From Paenibacillus dendritiformis (GTDB lineage: Bacteria; Bacillota; Bacilli; Paenibacillales; Paenibacillaceae): a stretch of DNA of 64,000 nt. The position numbers and the translations under genes are program-made. Shown piece after piece: positions 18,318 through 27,507 of this stretch (the first letter of the stretch is position 1; every line of letters begins with the position of its first letter). The stretch is taken from the NCBI RefSeq assembly GCF_021654795.1, contig NZ_AP025344.1:1736501-1800500 (forward strand), written 5' to 3'. The notes below the pieces were generated by a model, which had not been told where the DNA came from, did not search any database, and saw only the letters and a list, made by a program, of their open reading frames with translations.

Positions 18318-20087
18318 ATGAATTGGTTCAATCGCAGTATGGTTCCGAGAATGATCGCTGTATTGTTCATATTTATTATGACAATCAGCGGCTTTTTCAT
18401 TTTCCGGGAGTATGACAGCGAGAAGTCGCTCTATATGAATTTCCTTCACGAACGGCAGGAGCTCATCGCGGAAATGAAGCTCGATGACATGATGGGCGCG
18501 ATCAAGCAGGCAGCGAGCATGGTCAAAAACAAACCGATCAACGAGGAAATGACGGACTCACTTTTCCGCATGCTGCGCGGCCGCATGAATAAGATCGTGG
18601 GCGACGACGTGGTGAATGCTTTTCTTATCGTTAAGGAGAACGAGGCGAAGGACGGAGAGCCGGCCTTCCGAATTCTTCAGGCGAACGACAGCCTGGAATC
18701 CCAGGGCTTCAAGCCGAATACGGCCTATGACATGCCTGTGGCCGTGCAGGACGCTTATATTAAGCTGACGAGAGCAGACAATACGATGATGACCGATGAA
18801 TTCGAAATCGGCGATGCGGTGTATATTAGCGGGTTAACGGAGATTCGAGACGATCTGGGGCAAAGCATGGCTTACCTGATTACCGATTATGATTATTCCA
18901 TCGTCAAAGGGACGTTAACGAGCTTTCTGACCGAGGCCATTCTCATCGGGACGGTCATCGGATTGATCGGCGTGAGCTTGGCAGGTTTGTATGTGCAGCG
19001 CCGCCTCAAGCCATTGAACGATATCCATAAGCTGGCGGAACAAGCGGCGAACGGCGACTTGACCGTGAAGCTTGCTTCGAAGCGGCAGGATGAGATCGGG
19101 CGGCTCGCTGACGTGTTCAACCGGATGACGGAGCGGCTGAGCGGGCTGCTGGCGGAAGTGCAGCGGGCAGCGAAGGACGTCTCTTCTTCGTCGCTTGAAC
19201 TGCAGCGCGGCTCCGAGGAGACGGCGATTGCCGCGCAGGAAGTGGCGAGCGCGATGTCGGAGGTGGCGAACGGAGCGCTGGAGCAGCAGCGCAGCGCCGA
19301 GCAGACGAAGTCGGCCATGAGCGAGATTACGGCCGGCGCCCAGCAGATCGCCAGCACGTCCGAGCAGGTCGCCGAATGGATGCGGGAAGCGGCCGCTCAA
19401 GCGGGCGAAGGCCGTGTCATTGTCGATGAGACGGTCGTGCAGATGGAGCGCATCGAAGCGGCTTCCGCCGATACCAATCAGGCTATCGCGGATTGGACGG
19501 AGGCGGTGCAGCAGATCTCGGGGGCGGTCGTGTTCATCCAGAATACGGTGAAGCAGACGGAATTGCTGGCGCTGAACGCCTCAATCGAAGCGTCCCGCGC
19601 GGGAGAGCATGGACGCGGCTTCCAGGTGGTCGCCACGGAAATCCGCAAATTGGCCGAGCATTCGAGACAATCGCTACAGTCTATTATGCAGCTTATAGAC
19701 GTCATTCATACGAAGCGAGAACTGACCGAACGGGCAACCTCTCATCAGCAGGAGGCCGTTCAGAAAGGATTGGCGACGGTCAAAACCGCGGACGAGACGT
19801 TCACGGTGATCGCGGACGCCATCGGACAAGCCAGCTCCCGCATGGAGGAGTACCGAAGCATCGCTCAGCAGATGTCGGCCTCATGCGAAGAAGTATTCGA
19901 GCTGATTCGCCAATTAAGCGAGATTGCAGAGCAATCCAATGATCATACCGCACGCGTCGCGGCCACGACGGAACAGCAGTCGGCGCTGACCGAAGAGATT
20001 GCGGCTTCCGTCGACAGTCTGCTGGCATTAAGCCGCGATTTGCAGACGATGCTGGAGCAATTCAAGCTTCGAGGGAAGGAGCAGTAA
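18318..20087 (+). CDS. Methyl-accepting chemotaxis protein
   Basis: The protein has 589 residues. TM1 is at about residues 8-28 and TM2 at about 203-226, with an external sensor domain of about 170 residues between them. A HAMP domain follows ([21 protein letters not shown]), then the cytoplasmic signalling coiled coil. The highly conserved hairpin tip reads [20 protein letters not shown] and contacts CheA/CheW. It starts with ATG behind AGAGGGGG, 102 bases after the ABC ATPase gene. The ligand is unknown; proximity to the importer suggests, but does not show, a related ligand. Confidence 0.92.
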   Translation: MNWFNRSMVPRMIAVLFIFIMTISGFFIFREYDSEKSLYMNFLHERQELIAEMKLDDMMGAIKQAASMVKNKPINEEMTDSLFRMLRGRMNKIVGDDVVNAFLIVKENEAKDGEPAFRILQANDSLESQGFKPNTAYDMPVAVQDAYIKLTRADNTMMTDEFEIGDAVYISGLTEIRDDLGQSMAYLITDYDYSIVKGTLTSFLTEAILIGTVIGLIGVSLAGLYVQRRLKPLNDIHKLAEQAANGDLTVKLASKRQDEIGRLADVFNRMTERLSGLLAEVQRAAKDVSSSSLELQRGSEETAIAAQEVASAMSEVANGALEQQRSAEQTKSAMSEITAGAQQIASTSEQVAEWMREAAAQAGEGRVIVDETVVQMERIEAASADTNQAIADWTEAVQQISGAVVFIQNTVKQTELLALNASIEASRAGEHGRGFQVVATEIRKLAEHSRQSLQSIMQLIDVIHTKRELTERATSHQQEAVQKGLATVKTADETFTVIADAIGQASSRMEEYRSIAQQMSASCEEVFELIRQLSEIAEQSNDHTARVAATTEQQSALTEEIAASVDSLLALSRDLQTMLEQFKLRGKEQ

Positions 20088-20154
20088 TTACCTGCTGCCG
20101 GGTATGATGGTTGACAAGGAGTCGGGGCAAGCTAACGATCGGGAGGTGAGCGGC

Positions 20155-20292
20155 ATGCCGCATAACAAAGCAGAGCGTATTCACCATCAGCAGAACCGTT
20201 CCCGCCGCATGGAGAAGATTACGCCGCTGCGGCCCGACAAAGAGGCCGAACGCGCGCCAAGTCTGAACCGGATTCCGAAGGAGAACGGCTAA
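20155..20292 (+). CDS. Small basic protein, unknown
   Basis: This is a 45-residue protein rich in Arg, His and Lys, with the segment HHQQNRSRRMEKITPLRPDK. The ATG has GGGAGGTGA six bases upstream, which supports translation. I do not recognise the family. It is the first of three consecutive very small genes behind the chemoreceptor, each with its own ribosome binding site. Confidence 0.55.
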   Translation: MPHNKAERIHHQQNRSRRMEKITPLRPDKEAERAPSLNRIPKENG

Positions 20293-20349
20293 CCCCGACC
20301 AACCGGACTTATCTCCACTCCTATTTTCAACAGGAAGGAAGTGTTCATT

Positions 20350-20436
20350 ATGGCACACAAGCAGCAGGGACATTCCAGACAAAATACGACGACCCGGACG
20401 TCCGACGCCAACAACGCAAAAGGCAAAAAGAAATAA
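20350..20436 (+). CDS. Very small basic protein, unknown
   Basis: This is a 28-residue protein, hydrophilic and ending in a GKKK tail. It is preceded by AGGAAGGAAG 7-8 bases before the ATG. The composition (Gln, Thr, Asn, Lys, no hydrophobic core) resembles very small spore or coat-associated proteins of bacilli, but I cannot assign it. Confidence 0.5.
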   Translation: MAHKQQGHSRQNTTTRTSDANNAKGKKK

Positions 20437-20460
20437 CGGCTTGCCAGCGGAGGGATGAAG

Positions 20461-20646
20461 ATGCACAATCTGGATAGCAGCTATGATTGTTCCTTAACGT
20501 CGCAGGATGTACCGAAGCTCAAGTCCGAGCTGGCGTCATTGAAGCGGCAAGCGCAGACGGACACTTCATCGAAGGAACTGCGGGAAGCCATTAATCGGGT
20601 CGAAAATCAGCTTCATTTCATCAAAAACAAATGCTCTCTTCGTTAA
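20461..20646 (+). CDS. Small coiled-coil protein, unknown
   Basis: This is a 61-residue protein. Most of it is a predicted helix with heptad-like spacing (LKSELASLKRQAQ and LREAINRVENQLHFIKNK). GGAGGG lies 6 bases before the ATG at 20461; an ATG at 20455 is too close to that site. No function is assigned. It is the last gene before a terminator shared with the convergent transporter. Confidence 0.6.
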   Translation: MHNLDSSYDCSLTSQDVPKLKSELASLKRQAQTDTSSKELREAINRVENQLHFIKNKCSLR

Positions 20647-20653
20647 AACGCCC

Positions 20654-20691
20654 AAAAAGCGCCGCTTCCCTTGACAGGGACAGCGGCGCTT
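20654..20691 (-). terminator. Terminator of the bmrCD-like operon
   Basis: AAGCGCCGCT and AGCGGCGCTT form the stem with extra TCCC/GGGA pairing. On the minus strand it is followed by TTTTT (plus-strand AAAAA at 20654-20658). It may also slow plus-strand transcripts. Confidence 0.85.
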
Positions 20692-20705
20692 GCTGTAGAA
20701 GCCGA

Positions 20706-22820
20706 TTATGGCATCGATGGGATGGCGGCGGCCGAATGGTTCTGCGGCTGGGAAGCCATAGAGACCGAGGAAGCCTGGTCCGGCGCGCCGGAGCCTTGCT
20801 GCAGCTGGTACATCTTGAAGTACCGGCCCTTCAGCCGCATTAGTTCGTCATGCGTTCCTTGCTCGACAATCTGGCCGCGGTGCAGCACGAGAATCAGATC
20901 GGCGCTTCGGATTGTCGACAGCCGGTGCGCGATAATGAAGGTCGTCCGTCCTCGCTTCAGCACTTCCAGGGCTTCTTGAATCAGGGCTTCCGTCTCCGTA
21001 TCGATATTGGCCGTCGCTTCATCCAGAATCAGTATGGCCGGCTCGAATGCGAGGGCCCGCGCAAAAGAAATCAACTGTCTTTGCCCGGCAGACAACGTGC
21101 TTCCTTTTTCAATGACCGGCTCATCGATTCCCAGCGGCAAATGCTTGAGCACCCGGTCGCCGCCTACCGCCTTGAGCGCTTGCTCCACCTTCTCCCGGGT
21201 GATGCGCGGATCGTTCAGGCTGACATTGCTTGCAATCGTTCCCGTGAACAGATACGGATCCTGCAGCACGATGCCCATATGCTCCCGAATCCATTGCTTC
21301 GGCACCGAGGTCGTCGGCGTGCCGTCGATTCGAATCTCGCCGCGCTGCGGGTCATAGAACCGGAACAGCAGGTTCATAATCGAGCTCTTCCCTGACCCGG
21401 TATGGCCCACGAGAGCCACCGTCTGGCCCGGCTTCGCTTCGAACGAGATGTCGCGCAGCACGTAATCTTCCTTGTAGGCGAAGGAGACCCGATCGAACTC
21501 GACATGCCCCTTGTAACGCGGCATCGAGCCTTCGGCCAGCGGCTCGCCCGGTTCGTCCATCAGCTCGAACACGCGTCCCGCGGAGACGATAGAGGAGTCG
21601 AGATTCGCCAATTGGTTCACCATGCCCGTAATCGGCTGGAAGAGGCGGTTCAGCAGGTCGGCAAAGGCATACAGCACGCCGATCGTGATGACGCCGCTGC
21701 CGCTCAGCGAGGCTCCGCCAAAGAACCAGAGCACGACCGCGAAAGCGATATTCCGGAGCACGTTCACCAGGTTATGGGACGTGAGCGCGTTCAAATTGAG
21801 CATTTTGTTCTGATAGGATAGGTACTCCTCATTCATCTCCTCGAATTCATTCATCGTATCCTTCTGGCGGCGGAAGGAGCGAATGACCGGAATCCCTTGA
21901 ATGGATTCGTTGATCATGGCATTGATGGAGCTCAGACGCGAGCGTATCTTTTTGTTGTATTTCGTCGCGAATTTGCGGTACAGCACCACCCATAGATAGA
22001 TGAGCGGCAGGATGAACACGCAGATCAGCGCAAGCTTCACGTCCAAAATGAACAAGGCGATATAAATGCCGGTAATCGTTATGATCCCGGACGTGAAGCT
22101 TTCCAGTACGGACAAGAACAGATCTTTGACCGCTTCGGTATCATTGGTGACCCGGGACACGACTTTGCCGGCCGGCAAATTATCGAAGTACGGAATCGGC
22201 AGCCGCTGCACATGGGCGTACACATCGCCGCGCAGCTTGCGGATGACCCGGTTCGCTGCGGTCTGCAGCCCCATAATCTGGCCGTAGGTCGCGGCCACGC
22301 TGACCAGCAGCAGACCGATATAGAGCGCCATATTTTGAATGATGCTGACGATCTCCGGCTTATAGAACGTGAGCAGCTGGTCCAGGCTCATTGGCGACGC
22401 CGGAACGGACCAGGCATCCCCTCCCTTCCGAATCGTGAGCATGCCGTCTTCGAATTGGCGTTCTCCCGTCTCCGAAGGCAGCGGTCCGTCCACGAACACG
22501 AACTGCGTTCCTATCTGGAGGATGCGGACCTGCTCTCCAATCGCTTCTCCCTCCGTGAAGCGATCCTCCCGCTTGAAGTGGCGCCCCTGATAGAAAATGG
22601 CGCCGTTCGCTTCGGCGGAAGTCTCATAGTACGGCTTCTCGATGCCGAGGATATGCTTGTCGATTATATTTTTGGCAATGAACGGCCCGGACAGCTCGGC
22701 AGCGACGGCCACCGCAAGCATTAGCAGCCCGATGATGAAGCTCGTCTTGAACTGCAGGGCGTATTGCCACAGGCGCCTGCCGACATGTCTCGGATTCGCC
22801 GACTGTTGTTCTGCTTCCAT
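20706..22820 (-). CDS. bmrD: Heterodimeric ABC multidrug exporter subunit, BmrD/YheH type
   Basis: The protein has 704 residues. The order is six membrane segments, then an ATPase domain with Walker A GHTGSGKSS, signature LSAGQRQL and Walker B ILILDEATANIDTET. An insert of about 110 residues sits between TM1 and TM2 (from about residue 60 to 170), which is typical of the longer YheH/BmrD half. The start at 22820 has GGGAGG nine bases upstream. The catalytic glutamate after Walker B is present, so this half should carry the working ATP site. It is encoded 52 bases after the bmrC-like partner. Confidence 0.88.
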   Translation of the reverse strand: MEAEQQSANPRHVGRRLWQYALQFKTSFIIGLLMLAVAVAAELSGPFIAKNIIDKHILGIEKPYYETSAEANGAIFYQGRHFKREDRFTEGEAIGEQVRILQIGTQFVFVDGPLPSETGERQFEDGMLTIRKGGDAWSVPASPMSLDQLLTFYKPEIVSIIQNMALYIGLLLVSVAATYGQIMGLQTAANRVIRKLRGDVYAHVQRLPIPYFDNLPAGKVVSRVTNDTEAVKDLFLSVLESFTSGIITITGIYIALFILDVKLALICVFILPLIYLWVVLYRKFATKYNKKIRSRLSSINAMINESIQGIPVIRSFRRQKDTMNEFEEMNEEYLSYQNKMLNLNALTSHNLVNVLRNIAFAVVLWFFGGASLSGSGVITIGVLYAFADLLNRLFQPITGMVNQLANLDSSIVSAGRVFELMDEPGEPLAEGSMPRYKGHVEFDRVSFAYKEDYVLRDISFEAKPGQTVALVGHTGSGKSSIMNLLFRFYDPQRGEIRIDGTPTTSVPKQWIREHMGIVLQDPYLFTGTIASNVSLNDPRITREKVEQALKAVGGDRVLKHLPLGIDEPVIEKGSTLSAGQRQLISFARALAFEPAILILDEATANIDTETEALIQEALEVLKRGRTTFIIAHRLSTIRSADLILVLHRGQIVEQGTHDELMRLKGRYFKMYQLQQGSGAPDQASSVSMASQPQNHSAAAIPSMP

Positions 22821-22872
22821 ATATGAAATCCTCCCGTAATCGTAATGCCCGTGCTGGACGGCCGAGCACGTC

Positions 22873-24609
22873 CTACAGCCCGGATTCCAGCTGCTGGCGC
22901 TCGTATTGCTCCTTGTACCAGCCATCCTGCTTCAGCAAGTCGTCATGCGTGCCTTCTTCGACGATCTTGCCGTCATCCAGCACGATGATCCAGTCGGCAT
23001 GCTCGACGGCCGACAACCGATGCGTCGTTATCAGGGTCGTCTTGCCCGCGCGCTGCTCGCGAATGTTGCTGATAATATTTGCTTCGGTGCGCGCATCGAC
23101 AGCAGAGAGCGCATCGTCGAGGATCAATATTTCCGGATCCTTGATGAAGGCCCGCGCCAGCGAGACCCGCTGCTTCTGGCCTCCGGACAAGGCGACGCCC
23201 CGCTCGCCGACCAATGTTTCGACCCCGTGCACCAGCGCAGGCACGTCATGGGTGAAGGAGGCAGTCTCGATCGCGCTCATTACGTCGTCGTCACCCGCGC
23301 CGGAACGGCCGAATAAAATATTTTGCTTAACGGTCTTGGAGAACAAAATCTGTTCCTGCGGAACATATCCGATCCAGCTGTGCAGCCGATCGATCGGGAT
23401 CTGCTCCGCCGGGATGCCATTAATGCGGAAGTCGCCTTCCCCGACCGGATATTCCCGCAGCAGCTGCTTGACGAAGGTCGATTTGCCGCTTCCGGTCCGG
23501 CCGACAATGCCGAGCGTCTGCCCTTTGCGCACCGTCAGGGCGCCGAGATTCAGGTTGTCTGTCGTCGAAGTCGGGTACCGGAACTTGTAGTTGCTCCATG
23601 TCATCGTCTCCGGTACGGCGACATCCTTCGTATGCTCGCCGTCCTGCACGTCCGGCGTATAGTTCAGCACTTCGTTGACCCGATCGAGCGAGGCGTTGCC
23701 GCGCTGCATCACGTTAATCAGGTTGCCGATGGCGAACATCGGCCAGATCATCATTCCAAGGTACATATTGAACGCGAGCAGCTCCCCGAGGGTCAGCTCG
23801 TTATGAATGATAAGATAGGCGCCGTAGCCGAGCCCGATCACGTAGCTCAGACCGATGAACAGCCGAATCGTCGGATCGAACAGGGCGTCCACCCAGGCGA
23901 CGGCCAGGTTCTTGTTATAGACGTCCTGGGTAATGTCGCGGAAGCGGGCTTCATCGGACTTCTCCTGCACGTAGGCGCGGATGACGCGCACGCCGCCGAC
24001 CGACTCCAGCACTTGATCGTTCATGCTTCCGAACGCATCTTGGGCGATCATATAGCGTTCATGAATCTTCTTGCCGAACACATTCATCGCGATGGCGATG
24101 AACGGGAGCGGCAGCAGGGCGGCCAGCGTCAGCTTCCATTGAATCATGAACATCGCGAACAGCACGATGAGGAGGAATGCCGTCGAATCCGTCAAGGTGA
24201 GCATGCCGAATCCGGCTGTCTGCGCTACGGAACGAAGGTCATTGGTCGCCCGGGCCATCAGGTCCCCGGTGCGGTTTTTCTCGAAGAACGGAGGCGTCAT
24301 TTTGAGAAAATGACGCATCAGCTTGGAGCGAAGCTTGCGTTCTACCAGGTTCGCTCCGCCGAAAATCTGATACATCCATACGTACGTGATGGCATAAATG
24401 ACCACCATCGTGCCCAGTATGAGGAGAAGATAGGATGTCAATTTGCCCCATGTAATGCCCCCTCGTACAATGTCATCGATGGCGACCCCCAGGATGCGAG
24501 GGGGGACGAGCTCGATGATGCCGACGACGATCAGCATCACGACACCCACAATGTACCTCGTCTTATGTTCTTTGAAGAACCAGCCGAGCTTGAATAAAAC
24601 CGATAGCAT
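22873..24609 (-). CDS. bmrC: Heterodimeric ABC multidrug exporter subunit, BmrC/YheI type
   Basis: The protein has 578 residues with six membrane segments and an ATPase domain: Walker A GRTGSGKST, signature LSGGQKQR, Walker B ILILDDALSAVDA. The residue after the Walker B aspartate is Asp, not Glu (LDDALS), so one ATP site of the heterodimer is degenerate, as known for BmrC and related halves. The start at 24609 follows AAGGAAGTG. A longer frame to 24750 runs backward through the attenuator and is not the start. The gene lies behind a leader of about 380 bases with an attenuator. Confidence 0.88.
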   Translation of the reverse strand: MLSVLFKLGWFFKEHKTRYIVGVVMLIVVGIIELVPPRILGVAIDDIVRGGITWGKLTSYLLLILGTMVVIYAITYVWMYQIFGGANLVERKLRSKLMRHFLKMTPPFFEKNRTGDLMARATNDLRSVAQTAGFGMLTLTDSTAFLLIVLFAMFMIQWKLTLAALLPLPFIAIAMNVFGKKIHERYMIAQDAFGSMNDQVLESVGGVRVIRAYVQEKSDEARFRDITQDVYNKNLAVAWVDALFDPTIRLFIGLSYVIGLGYGAYLIIHNELTLGELLAFNMYLGMMIWPMFAIGNLINVMQRGNASLDRVNEVLNYTPDVQDGEHTKDVAVPETMTWSNYKFRYPTSTTDNLNLGALTVRKGQTLGIVGRTGSGKSTFVKQLLREYPVGEGDFRINGIPAEQIPIDRLHSWIGYVPQEQILFSKTVKQNILFGRSGAGDDDVMSAIETASFTHDVPALVHGVETLVGERGVALSGGQKQRVSLARAFIKDPEILILDDALSAVDARTEANIISNIREQRAGKTTLITTHRLSAVEHADWIIVLDDGKIVEEGTHDDLLKQDGWYKEQYERQQLESGL

Positions 24610-24641
24610 TTTGTCACTTCCTTGTCTCTTGGCAAAATGGG

Positions 24642-24681
24642 AAAAACAAAAAAGGCATATCGTTCGTGAACGATATGCCTT
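24642..24681 (-). terminator. Attenuator terminator in the bmrCD leader
   Basis: AAGGCATATCGTTC and GAACGATATGCCTT are perfect 14-base arms around a 2-base loop. On the minus strand they are followed by a T-rich run (TTTTTTGTTTTT). The structure ends 33 bases before the bmrC-like start codon and inside the transcript, so it can only act as an attenuator. Confidence 0.85.
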
Positions 24682-24695
24682 AGGTTGCGTAAGGC
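24677..24695 (-). promoter_or_regulatory. Candidate antiterminator hairpin
   Basis: In the leader RNA, GCCTTA pairs with TAAGGC around a 7-base loop. The second arm overlaps the first arm of the terminator by five bases, so the two structures exclude each other. Confidence 0.6.
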
Positions 24696-24828
24696 GATAT
24701 GTACGAGCGATGTGGCGCCCGCATGACGAGGAAGCATCACCGGCTTGCACATTACGGCAAGTTCGATGGGACAGCGAGTGATCCGATCACTTCGCCGCGC
24801 TTCCCGCTTCAGAATTGTGCTCCTCTTC

Positions 24829-24927
24829 TCAACGAGGAGGAACGCAGCTTCCGGCAGGGCTCCTGCGATATGAAGTTCGAGGCCGCGCAGCTAGCGCCGC
24901 AAGTGCCAAAACAATTGCATTACGCAT
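24829..24927 (-). CDS. Candidate leader peptide of the bmrCD-like operon
   Basis: This 32-codon frame lies about 70 bases downstream of the predicted promoter and ends 150 bases before the attenuator. The peptide starts MRNAIVLALAALAARP and is followed by an Arg/Ser/Pro-rich tail. The ribosome binding site is modest (AAGGCAGG). By analogy to BmrB of B. subtilis, ribosome movement on a leader frame could set the fold of the RNA. A second frame starting at 24752 reads through the attenuator itself and is an alternative sensor. Confidence 0.4.
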   Translation of the reverse strand: MRNAIVLALAALAARPRTSYRRSPAGSCVPPR

Positions 24928-24997
24928 TGGATTTACCTGCCTTTCTGAAGTAGTGTGGATGGGCTGCGCATCACCGCGCTGCCGTATCTGTTTGTAG

Positions 24998-25027
24998 ATT
25001 CTAGCACCGAGCTTCCGGCATTGTCAA
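24998..25027 (-). promoter_or_regulatory. Sigma-A promoter of the bmrCD-like operon
   Basis: On the minus strand TTGACA (plus 25022-25027) and TAGAAT (plus 24998-25003) are 18 bases apart. It predicts a leader of about 380 bases before the bmrC-like start codon. Confidence 0.7.
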
Positions 25028-25228
25028 CCATTTTTTTGAAATGAGCCGCCGTGGGGGGATTCGCATGCATCCCGGAACCCTCACCGTTGCCGGATCGTCC
25101 GCTTTCGTCGTATGATGGAAGGCGGGGTACCCGAAGCGGACATTGTCTCCTTCGGGCTAGGATGGCAGACACTTCCGCTAACTATGGGCCGGCCCGAACG
25201 GCCACGGGGAGGGGGGCCGCCACTCTAT

Positions 25229-25681
25229 TCAAGAGCGGCCAAGCAGCAGCGACAAGATGCCCGCCGCGATTAGCGGCCCTACCGGAACGCCGCGGAACAG
25301 CGCGACGCCGAGCACGGTTCCGATAAGCAGTCCGGCGACGACGGTCGGCGATTGCGTCATCAGATGGGCGCCCCGGCCGCCCAGGTAGGCGACCAGCATT
25401 CCGACCGCGACGGCCAAGAGCGATTTCCAATGCAGGAACGATTGCAGAATCGTCTCGATAGACATGGAGCCGCTGGCGATCGGGGACATGACCCCGACGG
25501 TAAGAATGATAATTCCAATCGTGAGGCCGTATTTCTCTATCCAGGGGAACAGGCTCTGCAACTGGGTGACGCGCAGCAGCAGCAGGATGACCATCGCGAT
25601 CGTGACGGTCGAATTGCCGCTGATGATGCCCAATCCGGCGAGCCCCAATAAAATAAGAGAAGAAATATCTAATTGCGTCAT
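25229..25681 (-). CDS. DUF441 family membrane protein
   Basis: This is a 150-residue, very hydrophobic protein with about four to five membrane segments (for example [18 protein letters not shown] and [18 protein letters not shown]). The [14 protein letters not shown] start and the [22 protein letters not shown] stretch are typical of DUF441. The start at 25681 has AGGAGC 13 bases upstream. No function is known for the family. It is divergent from pcp and lies upstream of the bmrCD promoter on the same strand. Confidence 0.8.
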   Translation of the reverse strand: MTQLDISSLILLGLAGLGIISGNSTVTIAMVILLLLRVTQLQSLFPWIEKYGLTIGIIILTVGVMSPIASGSMSIETILQSFLHWKSLLAVAVGMLVAYLGGRGAHLMTQSPTVVAGLLIGTVLGVALFRGVPVGPLIAAGILSLLLGRS

Positions 25682-25797
25682 TCGAATCGCAGCTCCTTTC
25701 AATTCTTGCCACAAAAGGCCGGCTTTCAGCACAGACAGCACAAGGATAGCATATTTAACCAAGCTTGAAAATGAAGCAAGCCATTGGAGGTGGGGGT

Positions 25798-26454
25798 ATG
25801 AGCAACACATTATTGCTGACCGGCTTCGATCCGTTCGGAGGCGAATCGATCAATCCGTCCTGGGAGGCGGTCCGCGCGCTCGACGGCGCGGCGCTGGGAC
25901 GGTATCGGGTGCAGGCGGCGCAGCTGCCGACTTCATTCGCGCGGGCCGGGGCGACGCTTCGCGACGCGATGGCCGCTTGCGACCCCGCGGCCGTCATCTG
26001 TGTCGGACAAGCCGGCGGCCGTCCGGACATCACGCTGGAGCGAGTCGCGATCAATCTGGCGGATGCCCGCATCGCGGACAATGACGGCAATCAGCCGACG
26101 GATGATGAGGTCGTCCCGGGAGGCCCTGCCGCCTATTGGGCGACGCTGCCGGTGAAGGCGCTGCGGCGCGCCGTGCTGGAGGCGGGCATTCCGTGCTCGG
26201 TGTCGTATACGGCCGGGACGTTTGTCTGCAACTCCATTTTCTATACGCTAATGCATGAATTGGCCGGCCGTCACGAGAAGGAACGGATCCCGGCGGGATT
26301 CATCCATATCCCATTCTTGCCACAACAGGCAGCCGCTTATCCAGGCAAGCCGAGCATGTCGCTTGACTCGATCGTGCAAGCGCTGCGCGCCGTCATTCTT
26401 CATGCGGACGCGGAGGAGGAGCGGGGCGCCAGCGCCGGGACTTTGCACGGCTGA
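25798..26454 (+). CDS. pcp: Pyrrolidone-carboxylate peptidase (pyroglutamyl peptidase I)
   Basis: The protein has 218 residues and removes N-terminal pyroglutamate from peptides in the cytoplasm. The start of the fold [20 protein letters not shown] is clear. The catalytic triad sits in [13 protein letters not shown] (Glu), [12 protein letters not shown] (Cys) and [11 protein letters not shown] (His). GGAGGTGG lies five bases before the ATG at 25798. Confidence 0.95.
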   Translation: MSNTLLLTGFDPFGGESINPSWEAVRALDGAALGRYRVQAAQLPTSFARAGATLRDAMAACDPAAVICVGQAGGRPDITLERVAINLADARIADNDGNQPTDDEVVPGGPAAYWATLPVKALRRAVLEAGIPCSVSYTAGTFVCNSIFYTLMHELAGRHEKERIPAGFIHIPFLPQQAAAYPGKPSMSLDSIVQALRAVILHADAEEERGASAGTLHG

Positions 26455-26541
26455 GCTTCGGGGGAAGGGGATCGGCACGCATTCCCGCATATTGGAACAG
26501 GCCAGCCGTGCATCCCCCTCTTTGGCGGAACAGCAAGCCAA

Positions 26542-26563
26542 AAGGGGCCCAAGCGGGCCCCTT
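26542..26563. terminator. Bidirectional terminator between pcp and opuAC
   Basis: AAGGGGCCC and GGGCCCCTT flank an AAGC loop. TCTCTTATTT follows on the plus strand and TTTTGG on the minus strand. It serves two convergent genes. Confidence 0.8.
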
Positions 26564-26566
26564 CTC

Positions 26567-27502
26567 TTATTTCAGATCTTCGATAGAGTTAATGTCCATA
26601 TAAGCCGGAACAACGAGACCGATTTTGGTGCCGTTCAGGTTAGGACCGAGATCATCGATTTGATCCTTGAATTTGTCATAATAGTCTTTGTGCGTCGTTG
26701 GGAGCCATGCAGCTACAATCGCATCGACATCCCCATTGGCGACGCCCGTCCACATCGGACCGGCTTCGACCTGGAGCAGATCGACCTTGTAGCCGAGCTT
26801 CTCCTGCAGGACGTATGCGATGACGTTCGTGCTGGCAATCTCCGAATCCCAGGCCACATAGCCGAGCTTCAGCTTTTTGCCGTCTGCAGGCTGTGCGCCT
26901 TCGATCCACTTGTCAACTTTGTCCGCATTCGCGTCGACCCATTCCTTGGCGGCTTCTTCCGGGTTCTTGCCGTCGTGAACGGCAACCATGACCTGCGCCA
27001 TGTCGTCTGCCGTCCATTCGAACTGATCAAGCACCTTATGCGCGTTCGGATCGTCTTCCTTCAAGCCTGTTCGGGCGATCGTATGGATCTGCTCATCTCC
27101 GCCGTAGACCCCTTTCGGATCCTCCAAATATTTGAGATCGTATTTGGCGAATTTCCAATGCGGCGTCCAGCCCGTAATAATAATCGGCTCCTGTTTCTTG
27201 ATCGCTTTGTCCAAAGCCGCGGTCATAGCGGCGCCCGAACCCTCAACGAGCTTCCATTTGTCGAGGCCGTATTCCTGGAGCGCTTTTTCGGTTGACTGCA
27301 TAATCCCCGCACCGGCGTCGATCCCGACAATTTTGTAATCGACGGAATCGCCAACGCTTGCCGTCTGATTGCCGCCTGCAGATGATCCACTGCCGTCCGC
27401 TCCTCCAGATGGGCTGGAAGAACCGGAACAGCCCGCCAGCGTCCATCCGATTATCGCGATAAGACCCAACAACATCCAACGTCTCGTTCGATTATGCTTC
27501 AT
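26567..27502 (-). CDS. opuAC: Glycine betaine ABC importer, substrate-binding lipoprotein
   Basis: The protein has 311 residues. A signal peptide ends in the lipobox LAGC, so it is a lipid-anchored binder. The ligand-binding tryptophan segments of the OpuAC family are visible: ITGWTPHWKF, GYVAWDSEIAST and VAAWLPTTHKDY. The start at 27502 is chosen for spacing from AAGGAGCG; a GTG and an ATG just upstream are possible. The permease stop codon overlaps the upstream candidate starts, so the genes are coupled. It collects glycine betaine or proline betaine as osmoprotectant. Confidence 0.92.
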   Translation of the reverse strand: MKHNRTRRWMLLGLIAIIGWTLAGCSGSSSPSGGADGSGSSAGGNQTASVGDSVDYKIVGIDAGAGIMQSTEKALQEYGLDKWKLVEGSGAAMTAALDKAIKKQEPIIITGWTPHWKFAKYDLKYLEDPKGVYGGDEQIHTIARTGLKEDDPNAHKVLDQFEWTADDMAQVMVAVHDGKNPEEAAKEWVDANADKVDKWIEGAQPADGKKLKLGYVAWDSEIASTNVIAYVLQEKLGYKVDLLQVEAGPMWTGVANGDVDAIVAAWLPTTHKDYYDKFKDQIDDLGPNLNGTKIGLVVPAYMDINSIEDLK

Positions 27503-27507
27503 GCACA

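Noticed and set aside
24699..24953. An 84-codon plus-strand frame upstream of the bmrCD-like operon
   Set aside because: It lies across the predicted leader and has no ribosome binding site; the leader peptide reading on the minus strand explains the region better.
24610..24998. T-box riboswitch in the bmrCD leader
   Set aside because: The conserved T-box sequence motif is absent on the minus strand; attenuation by a leader frame fits better.
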